Source of the DNA: Gloeothece verrucosa PCC 7822
GTDB taxonomy: Bacteria > Cyanobacteriota > Cyanobacteriia > Cyanobacteriales > Microcystaceae
DNA length: 64,000 nucleotides
NCBI RefSeq assembly: GCF_000147335.1
Contig: NC_014501.1
Coordinates: 186,001-250,000, forward strand
Direction of reading: 5' to 3'
How positions within the stretch are numbered: position 1 is the stretch's first letter; each line of letters starts with the position of its first letter. The notes under the pieces are model-generated. The model was not told where the DNA came from, made no database searches, and saw only the letters and a program-made list of their open reading frames with translations. This document shows, in pieces, positions 45,507-53,312 of the stretch. The translations under genes were made by a program, and so were the position numbers.

Positions 45507-48245
45507 ATGAATTTCCTAACTAAGCCTATTAAACTCCCTCTCATTGCCACCTTAACGGGCTTAATTCTGCTTCCTACTCCTGTGGTTTTAGCATTAACTC
45601 CGATAGCCGAAATGAGAGGAAAAATTGCCCAACTCTCCTCCGAATCCCTGCAAAAAATCGCCCAAGAAATTACCGTTCAAGTCTTAGTCAAAGATACTCG
45701 AGGGACAGGCTTTATTGTCGCCAAAAAAGATAATACCTATACGGTTGTTACCAATGCTCATGTGGTTAGCAGAGGTCAACCTTATCGGATTCAAACCTCG
45801 GATGGTCAAATCTATCAAGCTACCCTAAAAACTCAAGGAGATTCATTTAAAGGCTATGATTTGGCAGTCCTTGAATTTCAAAGTAGCAAGAATTATCCCG
45901 TAGCGGCCATCGATAATTCAGGTAACCTCAAAAATAATCAAGAAGTATTCGCGGTTGGGTTTCCTGTGGAAAGTAATCAGTTAACTGTCATTAAAGGGAA
46001 TATTGCTTTAGTATCAGAAAAACCCTTAGCTGGAGGATATCAAATCGGATTTAATGCTCAAACGCTTCAGGGAATGAGTGGAGGAGCTTTATTAAATACA
46101 GAGGGCAAAGTGATAGGGGTGATTGGTATGGGAAATTTAGCGATTTTAGACCGTGCCTATACTTATAAAGATGGAACGACCCCAGATGAAGCCATTGTCA
46201 CCCAGATGCGGCAATTAAGTTTTGCAGTTCCTATTGCTAACTTAGCCGACATGGAGGACAATAAAGCCGCTAACTATAGCGGAAAAGTTGCCGAAATTGA
46301 TAAAATTGCTCAACAAGTTACCGTCAGGATAGATTCTCTAAAAAGCGGTAATGGTTCTGGGGTAATAATTGCTAAAGAAGGGAATACTTATTCGGTTTTA
46401 ACGGCGGCTCATGTGGTACAAAATCCGGATAATTATCAAGTCATTACTCCTGATGCTAAAGGATATCCTATTACAACCAATGCCATTCAGATTATAGAAG
46501 GAGTGGATTTAGCTGTCGTTCAGTTTCAATCCCAACAAAATTATCAAGTTGCTACATTAGGAAATTATCAAATCAGTTTGTTTAAATTTGAAGAAGAAGA
46601 CATCGCCCGCGTTTTTGTTTGTGGGTTTCCCGCCTCAAAAACGGGAATAGTTAAACGATTGTTGAGTTATGGTCAATTTGTTCGTGCCGATTTATTGGGC
46701 AGTCTTTTAGGAAGAGATGTCTATTCTTTTGAGAATGGCTATAATATGATTTATACCAATCTTTCCTATGGAGGAATGAGCGGCGGCCCAGTCTTTGATC
46801 TCTCGGGGCAAGTTATAGGAATTAATACCGCGTCGGATAGTGAATATAGAAATGATGAGTCGGGTGAAGTGGTAGAAATTCCTCTCGGATTTAGTTTAGG
46901 AATTTCTATTAATACCTTTTTGAGTTTGGTTAATAAAACCCCTATAAACCCCGCAAGTTTACAAGTAAAAACCTCTCCTCCTCCCACTCTAACGCAATCA
47001 GAACAAGACGCTTTTTATAGTCAATTTATTTTAAATTCTCCGCCCGCTAAGGCTAACTCATTAGATTGGCTTATTTATGGTTTGGAAGTTTTGCGCTTAA
47101 ATAAACCCCAAGAGGCTTTAAAAGCCATTGATAAAGCTATTAGTTTAAAGCCAGATTTTGATTTAGCTTACTATGCAAAGGGCTTGGCTTTGGCCTTTAC
47201 AGAACAAAAATTTGAACAAGCTTTAGTTCAGTTTGATAAAGCCACTCAACTCAACCCCCAATTAGAGCAAGCTTGGCGTTGGAAAAGCATTTCTCTTGCT
47301 AATTTAGATAGACATTCCGAATCTTTAGCGGCTATTGATCAATCAATTAAATTACGCCCTAAAGATATATTGCTGTATCAATTTAGACTTTTTGTTCTGT
47401 TTAATTTAGAAAATTACTCAGAAGCCTTAAAAACCGTTACCCAAATGCTGGCGCTTAAAGAAAATAATCCTAATGGCTATTTTTGGCGCGGCTTGATATA
47501 TTTTCAACAAAAAGACTATCAAAATTCCCTTAAAGATTTGTCAAAAGCGATTGAAATTAACCCGAATTATGCAGAAGCTTATGGGATAAGAGGGGGAGTT
47601 TATCGAGAGTTACAAGATTATCAAAAAGCCATTACAGATTACAATAAAGCGATTGAAATTCAACCGGACTGGGTAGAGGCTTATAATGGACGAGGTAGCG
47701 CTTATATCGTTTTACAAGAACCCCAAAAAGCTTTTACAGATTTTTCTAAATCTCTTGAAATTAAACAAAATAATCCTGATGCTTATCTCGGGTTAGGAAT
47801 TTTCTATATCGCTCAAAAAAACTATGAAAAAGGCATGGATTATTTGTCAAAAACGCTTGAGTTAAAGCCAGATTATGCAGAAGCTTATGTGATTCGAGGG
47901 AAAATTTATGTCGGTTTAGAACAGTATCAAAAAGCCATTACTGATTATTCAAAAGCACTTGAAATACAACAGAATAATGCTGAAGCGTACGCCGAACGAG
48001 GAGCCGCTTATATTTATCTTAAAGACTACCCAAAAGCTATTACAGATTTATCTAAAGCCGTTGAACTAAACTCGAATTATGCTGATGCTTATATGGCACG
48101 CGGTGCAGTTTATCTAGTTTTGCAAGAGGCACAAAAAGCTCAAGGAGATTTACAAAAAGCCGCCCAACTCTATCAAGAACAAGGCAATACACAAATGTAT
48201 GAAAAAGTCCAGCAAGCTTTACAAAATTTGACTAAGACTCCCTAA
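45507..48245 (+). CDS. Tandem trypsin-like serine protease with TPR array
   Basis: 912 residues with a signal/anchor (about 1-30), two trypsin-like domains and a long TPR region. Domain 1 (about 40-240) keeps the triad in TNAHVVS, YDLAVLE and QGMSGGALLN; domain 2 (about 250-465) keeps it in LTAAHVV, GVDLAVVQF and YGGMSGGPVFD. About twelve TPR units follow (about 515-905). Periplasmic HtrA-like quality control with a TPR docking surface is the natural inference; no PDZ domain is seen. An in-frame TTG two codons upstream is an alternative start. Confidence 0.9.
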   Translation: MNFLTKPIKLPLIATLTGLILLPTPVVLALTPIAEMRGKIAQLSSESLQKIAQEITVQVLVKDTRGTGFIVAKKDNTYTVVTNAHVVSRGQPYRIQTSDGQIYQATLKTQGDSFKGYDLAVLEFQSSKNYPVAAIDNSGNLKNNQEVFAVGFPVESNQLTVIKGNIALVSEKPLAGGYQIGFNAQTLQGMSGGALLNTEGKVIGVIGMGNLAILDRAYTYKDGTTPDEAIVTQMRQLSFAVPIANLADMEDNKAANYSGKVAEIDKIAQQVTVRIDSLKSGNGSGVIIAKEGNTYSVLTAAHVVQNPDNYQVITPDAKGYPITTNAIQIIEGVDLAVVQFQSQQNYQVATLGNYQISLFKFEEEDIARVFVCGFPASKTGIVKRLLSYGQFVRADLLGSLLGRDVYSFENGYNMIYTNLSYGGMSGGPVFDLSGQVIGINTASDSEYRNDESGEVVEIPLGFSLGISINTFLSLVNKTPINPASLQVKTSPPPTLTQSEQDAFYSQFILNSPPAKANSLDWLIYGLEVLRLNKPQEALKAIDKAISLKPDFDLAYYAKGLALAFTEQKFEQALVQFDKATQLNPQLEQAWRWKSISLANLDRHSESLAAIDQSIKLRPKDILLYQFRLFVLFNLENYSEALKTVTQMLALKENNPNGYFWRGLIYFQQKDYQNSLKDLSKAIEINPNYAEAYGIRGGVYRELQDYQKAITDYNKAIEIQPDWVEAYNGRGSAYIVLQEPQKAFTDFSKSLEIKQNNPDAYLGLGIFYIAQKNYEKGMDYLSKTLELKPDYAEAYVIRGKIYVGLEQYQKAITDYSKALEIQQNNAEAYAERGAAYIYLKDYPKAITDLSKAVELNSNYADAYMARGAVYLVLQEAQKAQGDLQKAAQLYQEQGNTQMYEKVQQALQNLTKTP

Positions 48246-48249
48246 AAAA

Positions 48250-48684
48250 TTAATTTATGGTGAATTTTTTGATAATACTGATGGCTTCTTGAAGACATTT
48301 TTCGGTAACAGGGGATAATTCTTCTCCAAATTCAAAATTCCTACCCGGTATGAGAACCCACCAAGCCGCAGGACAACAGCCATAAAGCACCTTCACCAAG
48401 GATAAAATCGCTCTAGGGTCTCCAGTATGGCCTAGGGTTTCTTCTATCTCAATAGGTTGGAGGGGTTGAACTTCTACGGTGGCGGCATCACTGGGCACAG
48501 CATCCACGAAAATTACACCTTTAGCACTCGCTATATTTTCGGCTAACTCAGGGGTTAATTGATGAACTGCCAGCACTTGCACCGCCGGCCATTGTTGTGT
48601 CGCAATGGTTTCGGCAACCCGTACCCCCACCCCATCATCACCCCGCAAGGTATTTCCATAACCGATGATTAAGTATTGAGACAT
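48250..48684 (-). CDS. hoxW: Hydrogenase maturation protease (HoxW-like)
   Basis: 144 residues. Such endopeptidases trim the C-terminus of the NiFe hydrogenase large subunit after metal insertion. IIGYGNTLRGDDGVGVRVAE (about 5-24, with the metal-binding Asp), FVDAVPSD and the late ETLGHTGDPRAIL with the histidine are as in the family; the HQLTPELAE and LSPVTEK context resembles Synechocystis HoxW (bidirectional hydrogenase) more than HupW. The ATG at 48684 has AGGAGGT 10 nt upstream, so the upstream TTG is not used. No hydrogenase gene is in this window. Confidence 0.75.
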   Translation of the reverse strand: MSQYLIIGYGNTLRGDDGVGVRVAETIATQQWPAVQVLAVHQLTPELAENIASAKGVIFVDAVPSDAATVEVQPLQPIEIEETLGHTGDPRAILSLVKVLYGCCPAAWWVLIPGRNFEFGEELSPVTEKCLQEAISIIKKFTIN

Positions 48685-48795
48685 AAACGTTCCGACCTCC
48701 TGAGACAATACGGTTTTCTGCCCTTGAAAAAAGGCTTAAACTAAGCAACAATTGGAAAGCAAAATTAAGTTTAAATTTATTTAAATATATTAATC

Positions 48796-49122
48796 ATGAG
48801 TACAAACGTTGCAGCAGTAGTAAAGGCAATGGCCACTGCGCCAACGGTAGCACCCGATAAAACAACGCAGGTTGTTAAGAAGACCTATCCTAACTATAAG
48901 GTGATTGTTCTCAATGATGATTTCAACACCTTTGAACATGTGGCCAAATGTTTGATGAAGTATATTCCAGGGATGACCAGTGATCGCGCCTGGGAGTTAA
49001 CTAACCAAGTTCATTTTGAAGGACAGGCGATCGTTTGGGTAGGTCCTCAAGAACAAGCAGAATTATACCATCAGCAACTCCGCCGCGAGGGACTGACGCT
49101 GGCACCCTTGGAGGCGGCATAA
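48796..49122 (+). CDS. clpS: ATP-dependent Clp protease adapter ClpS
   Basis: 108 residues. Delivers N-degron substrates to ClpAP or ClpCP. YKVIVLNDDFNTFEHVAKCLMKYIPGMTSDRAWELTNQVHFEGQAIVW is the core, including the conserved LNDDFNTFEHV loop; the C-terminal EQAELYHQQLRREGLTLAPLE is typical. The first 30 residues are a flexible leader. ATG start. The DUF2103 gene begins 4 nt after its stop, so the two are one unit. Confidence 0.95.
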   Translation: MSTNVAAVVKAMATAPTVAPDKTTQVVKKTYPNYKVIVLNDDFNTFEHVAKCLMKYIPGMTSDRAWELTNQVHFEGQAIVWVGPQEQAELYHQQLRREGLTLAPLEAA

Positions 49123-49126
49123 AATC

Positions 49127-49417
49127 ATGAAAAATCCTTCTAATGGGAGATTGGTTTGGAATCATTCTACTCATATTCGAGATTTGATTCCCGTTTTAGA
49201 AAAGCTCATTACTCAAACTGGTATTACTACAGTTACTCCGGGTGTCATCAGCCGCGCTAGGGCCCATTCTCCAGACCTAAAATTAAGGGTTTCTGTGCCA
49301 ATTCGGGGCGGTTATAAACTGATTGCTAGGCAAGGAAAAACTGTTCAAGAGGTTTTTATTGTTACAGATTTAAATCAAGCAGAATTAGAAAATCTGATTA
49401 TACAAGCCTTGAAATAA
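49127..49417 (+). CDS. DUF2103 protein
   Basis: 96 residues, with GRLVWNHSTHIRDLIPVLEKL (His residues about 14 and 17), a central PGVISRARAHSPDLKLRVSVPIRGGYKLIARQG and a C-terminal VFIVTD; this fits DUF2103, a small family with conserved histidines sometimes called metal-binding. Function is unknown. Position is the only hint: it lies 4 nt behind clpS and so may relate to N-degron proteolysis. Confidence 0.8.
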   Translation: MKNPSNGRLVWNHSTHIRDLIPVLEKLITQTGITTVTPGVISRARAHSPDLKLRVSVPIRGGYKLIARQGKTVQEVFIVTDLNQAELENLIIQALK

Positions 49418-49534
49418 TAGTTCAGTGTCCCTCCCCCTCCCCTGCATTTCACGAGTCGGAAAAATCAGTTACCATATCAGAGCATTTACTTTTAAAGTTA
49501 AATGCCTGATCCCGAAAAGGAGCTTTTTGACTGA

Positions 49535-50521
49535 ATGCAAACCCTGATTAACTATTCCACTTCACTTCAATTATCACCCTTACCCCTTAAACGTCCCTTG
49601 TTAATGATCGGTCATGGTACAAGAGACGCAGAAGGCCGTCAGACTTTTTTAGATTTTGTCCAAGTTTACCAAGATTTAGATAGTTCTCGTCCTGTCATTC
49701 CCTGTTTTCTTGAACTGACTACCCCGACCATTGCTGAGGGAGTAGCGTCTTGTGTCTCCCAAGGTTACACAGAAATATCAGCTTTACCGATTCTTCTGTT
49801 TGCCGCACGTCATAATAAATTTGATGTCACCAACGAATTAGATCGCACTAAACAACTCTATCCTCAGATCAATTTTCACTATGGGCGGCATTTTGGCATT
49901 ACCCCTAGTATTTTAGACTTGTGGCAACAACGATTAGACCAACTCGACCAACCGGAATATAATCCTCATAATATCCCCCGTTCGGAAACCGTTTTGTTAT
50001 TAGTCGGAAGAGGTTCGAGCGATCCGGATGCCAATGGAGATGTCTATAAATTAGCGAGAGTGCTTTGGGAAGGAAGCGGCTATCTAACCGTAGAAACTTG
50101 TTTTATTGGCATTACCCACCCTCGACTAGAAGAAGGTTTCCGTCGCGCTCGTTTGTATGCACCCAAACGGATTATTGTCTTACCCTACTTTTTATTTACT
50201 GGCGCTCTAGTTAAGAAGATTTTTGCTATTTCTCATCAACAACAACAGCAGTATCCAGAAGTTTTAATTAATTGCTTACCGGAAATGGGCATTCAACCCC
50301 AACTGCTAGAATTAGTCCGCCAACGGGAAATAGAAACCCAACTCGGAAGCGTACAAATGAACTGTGAGATGTGTAAGTTCCGTCTAGCGGCTCTTGACAA
50401 AAACAACGCTCATAGTCACCATCATCACGATCATAATCATCACCATCATCACGATCAGGCGGTGCCCGATCCCTATGCTAATCTTGAGCAATATCACGGT
50501 AGAATCTGGCAAACGCCATAA
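49535..50521 (+). CDS. cbiX: Sirohydrochlorin cobaltochelatase, CbiX-L type
   Basis: 328 residues: two CbiX-type chelatase halves (about 20-135 and 150-265), each with the G-H/R-G-(S/T) motif ([15 protein letters not shown] and [15 protein letters not shown]), followed by a C-terminal tail with MNCEMC (MxCxxC, about 276-281) and a His-rich stretch. MxCxxC plus His-rich tail is the pattern of long CbiX, in which an iron-sulfur cluster is held by the motif. It inserts cobalt (or iron) into sirohydrochlorin, feeding B12 or siroheme. The tail could store metal. Confidence 0.88.
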   Translation: MQTLINYSTSLQLSPLPLKRPLLMIGHGTRDAEGRQTFLDFVQVYQDLDSSRPVIPCFLELTTPTIAEGVASCVSQGYTEISALPILLFAARHNKFDVTNELDRTKQLYPQINFHYGRHFGITPSILDLWQQRLDQLDQPEYNPHNIPRSETVLLLVGRGSSDPDANGDVYKLARVLWEGSGYLTVETCFIGITHPRLEEGFRRARLYAPKRIIVLPYFLFTGALVKKIFAISHQQQQQYPEVLINCLPEMGIQPQLLELVRQREIETQLGSVQMNCEMCKFRLAALDKNNAHSHHHHDHNHHHHHDQAVPDPYANLEQYHGRIWQTP

Positions 50522-50820
50522 TAGTTATTAGTCGTTAGTCATTAGTCGTTAGAATTGTAGGGTGGGTTAGGTGCGGGGATAATTTTTATAAGAAACGGAT
50601 AAGTTTTGATCCGCTCCGTAACCCACCACTGTGTATTTTTTATCAACATAAACATTTTTCCCCACGATGCCGAAAGAGCCTAATAACATTTAACCCTGAC
50701 CAATGACCCATAACTAATAATTAATAACTAATAATTAATAACTAATAACTAATGATTAATAACTAATGACTAATAACTAATGACTAATAACTAATAACTA
50801 ATAACTAATGACCAATGACT
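50522..50820. repeat. Repeat-rich intergenic tract
   Basis: Three parts: TTAGTCGTTAGTCATTAGTC near 50526; an inverted repeat GGTGGGTTA (about 50561)/TAACCCACC (about 50620) around a GC-richer core; and 50700-50820, an AT-rich run of 7- to 14-base units such as TAATAACTAATGACTAA. The first and last parts are inverted relative to each other and could pair. The sipA start codon lies inside the end of this tract. Confidence 0.85.
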
Positions 50821-51087
50821 AACTTAAAAATAACTGTTGGTAGCCAAGTCAAACTAATCGCTTTACCCGCTTATTTCAAGACGGCTGAACCTATGCCCAT
50901 GCTTCGTCCTGCCGATATTCTAAGCATTGGTGAGGCAGGAATTGTCATTGATCGTCGTCCTGGCGGCTATTGGGGTGTTCGTTTTAATCGAGGAGCTTTC
51001 CTCGTAGAAAGTCAATATCTCGAAGTTATCCCACCCCCTGATCCGGCCATGACCATTGAGTCTAAAACTCAAGAAAAAGATCAATAG
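50815..51087 (+). CDS. sipA: Regulatory protein SipA
   Basis: 90 residues. SipA binds the histidine kinase NblS (Hik33/DspA) and modulates its signalling. The core matches: VGSQVKLIALPAYFKTAEPMPMLRPADILSIGEAGIVIDRRPGGYWGVRFNRGAFLVESQYLE (in order: SH3-like barrel). The ATG at 50815 is unusual: it lies in the last unit of the TAATGACTAA repeat, CCAATGACTAAC. There is no ribosome-binding site, so the native start may have been reshaped by the repeat. No NblS gene is in this window. Confidence 0.9.
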   Translation: MTNLKITVGSQVKLIALPAYFKTAEPMPMLRPADILSIGEAGIVIDRRPGGYWGVRFNRGAFLVESQYLEVIPPPDPAMTIESKTQEKDQ

Positions 51088-51101
51088 CAGTCAGCCAAGT
51101 T

Positions 51102-51953
51102 TTACTGTTCTGTAGAAGTGGGAGTTTTATCCTCTGGAGGAGAAACAATAGTTTCAGAATTTTGAGCCGCAATCTCTTTGACTTGGTCTTTATACTGAAC
51201 AGGAGCAAGGGTAACCGCTTGCTCAAACAAAGGTTGAGATTCTGTGGTTTTTCCTTGTTCTTTTAACACGAATGCCTGAGCCAAGACCGGACGAAAATCT
51301 TTAGGATCAAACTTGCTGGCTTCTTGATAAACGGCCAGTGCTTCTGGATATTTCTTTTGCTTGACATAGATTTCACCTAATAACAACTGTAAGGCAGTAA
51401 GATCGACATTAGAGGGAGTTTCTGCCTCATCAGACTGAAGAGAAATAGCCTTAGAAAGAGCCGCTTGCACTTCCCCAACCGCATCAGAAAAACGATTTTG
51501 AGCCGATAGTAAATCCACTAAACCTTTAAGCGCCATCATCTGCCCCGGATAAGCCGCTAAAATTGCTCGATAGGCGGCGCTGGCCCCTTCAAAATCTTCT
51601 ACTCGCTCTTTAGCCTGAGCCAGTAAAAACGTATATTCGCTTTGTTGGGGATTAAGTAGCGCTAATCTTTCTAAAGGCTCGATGGCGGCTTTAATATCAC
51701 CTTGCTTTAATCGAGCTTCTAAAAGTCCTTGTAGGGCTGTTTGATTTTCGGGTTCTCGTTCTAGCACCATTTGATAGCCTAAAACCTGAGAATCTAACTG
51801 ATTAGAGACTGAAAGAACCGACTGTCCTGATTTGGCGTTTCTCGCTTGCAATACACTACCGACCAAAGGAGCCAAGGAAAAACACACCAAGGCAAACAGC
51901 ATTAATATTAAACCGATGTAAGCCCAGCGACTACGCTTTGAAACAATTTTCAT
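51102..51953 (-). CDS. Tetratricopeptide-repeat protein with N-terminal membrane anchor
   Basis: 283 residues: one membrane helix (about 12-34), then TPR units from about 53 to 265 (visible A-x-x-x-Y/F patterns such as YTFLLAQAKERVEDFEGASAAYRAIL, YPEALAVYQEASKFDPKDF), and a Ser/Thr-rich end. It resembles the anchored TPR proteins of cyanobacteria that aid assembly of complexes, but no specific homolog is evident. It is convergent with sipA, 15 nt apart. ATG start. Confidence 0.85.
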   Translation of the reverse strand: MKIVSKRSRWAYIGLILMLFALVCFSLAPLVGSVLQARNAKSGQSVLSVSNQLDSQVLGYQMVLEREPENQTALQGLLEARLKQGDIKAAIEPLERLALLNPQQSEYTFLLAQAKERVEDFEGASAAYRAILAAYPGQMMALKGLVDLLSAQNRFSDAVGEVQAALSKAISLQSDEAETPSNVDLTALQLLLGEIYVKQKKYPEALAVYQEASKFDPKDFRPVLAQAFVLKEQGKTTESQPLFEQAVTLAPVQYKDQVKEIAAQNSETIVSPPEDKTPTSTEQ

Positions 51954-52146
51954 AAATCTTCAGATGAAATAACAATAACAGGAAAATTTATTACAAATTA
52001 CTTTTTGCTCATGGATTATTGAGTACAATAAGCAAACAGGGATTTGTTGATTGTACTTAACTATGCTAATCCTAAAATCTATTTTAGAGTACAGCGAATC
52101 GCACAGGATCAAGTCGGAAATTTGTCTGTGCCGCTAGGAGTGTGCT

Positions 52147-53088
52147 ATGAATTCTTTTGCGAATCCGTCTTTTGAATCACCCCGTCAGGGCAAAACGACA
52201 TCACAGAAGTCAGAAACTTCGCTGCCGGAGTCTGTACTATCGACAAAATCTCAGACGGTGATGAGTCAGCAGACATCCGCTTTAAAAGTGGAACCAGAAG
52301 AATTAAAAATGACTAGTGCGGAACGAGTTCCGCACCCCAGCCAGCGACAACTACCTATCCCTGCTCCTTCGCAGCCAGAGCAGTATCGAGCCATTGGTTT
52401 AATACAAGGTCACTATCAACGCTCATCAGACCAACTTAACCGAGGTAATCTTTTGACTGCTGACGGAACTTTGATTAATGCTGTGATGCTAGGCCGAGTG
52501 ATCGGCTTATTCAAAAAACTGATAGACCTCGAAGAACCTCATTTATGGGTCGTTTATCCCCGAACAAGGGACGACGAGCAACAATTACACGTGCAAATTG
52601 TCGGGGTTTGGGAGCCTGAAACGCTGTGTAAAGACGAGCCGCAACCCTTAGCTAACTCTGACGATCAAACCTTAATCAAGCATGGCTATTTTTCGGTTCG
52701 AGGTGAGGTCATCTTCGCTTCTGCGGAAAAACAAATGGTCATTGTTAAAATTAGACAAGCTCCCAAACAAGAGCAAGAAAAGCCGAAATTTTTTAAATTA
52801 ATCTTGAGAGGAACCCTGCCGGCGCGACCTGTCAGCCGATTTTGGGATTTAAAAGTAGAGTTACAAGGTAATGATCTCGTTATTCAAGAAGCCACCGATT
52901 TAGGCTTTATTAAAAATAAAAAGTCTTTCAACAACCGCAAAAAAACTTTAACCAACAGCCGCTCAAGAAAACCTTTTAATAATTCTCGTTCTCTAACTAG
53001 AAGTTACCCAGAAAATAAAAGTCAACAGCCTCAAGAGATAAAATTTACTCCGAAACCATCTAAAATCATTAAGAAAAAAATTGATTAA
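52147..53088 (+). CDS. Conserved hypothetical protein carrying the palindromic coding insert
   Basis: 313 residues. The first 80 are Ser/Pro/Gln-rich and disordered and include SAERVPHPS (about 58-66) encoded by the palindromic repeat. Residues about 80-260 are a conserved-looking core (RAIGLIQGHYQRSSDQLNRG, LLTADGTLINAVMLGRVIGLFKKL, FFKLILRGTLP), possibly an OB-like barrel. The last 50 are Lys/Arg/Asn/Ser-rich, basic and suited to nucleic-acid binding. No named family known to me; RNA or DNA binding is a guess. ATG start. Confidence 0.75.
   Translation: MNSFANPSFESPRQGKTTSQKSETSLPESVLSTKSQTVMSQQTSALKVEPEELKMTSAERVPHPSQRQLPIPAPSQPEQYRAIGLIQGHYQRSSDQLNRGNLLTADGTLINAVMLGRVIGLFKKLIDLEEPHLWVVYPRTRDDEQQLHVQIVGVWEPETLCKDEPQPLANSDDQTLIKHGYFSVRGEVIFASAEKQMVIVKIRQAPKQEQEKPKFFKLILRGTLPARPVSRFWDLKVELQGNDLVIQEATDLGFIKNKKSFNNRKKTLTNSRSRKPFNNSRSLTRSYPENKSQQPQEIKFTPKPSKIIKKKID
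52316..52335. repeat. Palindromic repeat read in frame (copy 2)
   Basis: GTGCGGAACGAGTTCCGCAC has perfect 9-bp arms around GA and encodes SAERVPHPS with its flanks. Compare copy 1 at 7198-7217 in an unrelated gene: same frame, same surrounding residues. Confidence 0.9.
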
Positions 53089-53312
53089 GCATAAATAATC
53101 AGCCCCCCCCCTTAAAGGGCAGGGTTTAAAAATCAAGTTTTTGCTCATTTGTCAAGAGAGTAGCTATTTTTTAGCAAGCCACATCTTTTGACCCTTAAAT
53201 TCAATCGGTTAAGAAAAATTAATCGGAAAATAAAATCACCTTAAAGCTAAAATAACTGTCAAAATGAGAATAGTCATTTATAAAGTCTTGTTAGGCAACC
53301 ACAACGAAAACA

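Noticed and set aside
50400-50460. CRISPR-like or tandem DNA repeat in CACCATCATCACGAT
   Set aside because: It is the codon run for the His-rich tail of the CbiX-L protein and is explained by the protein.
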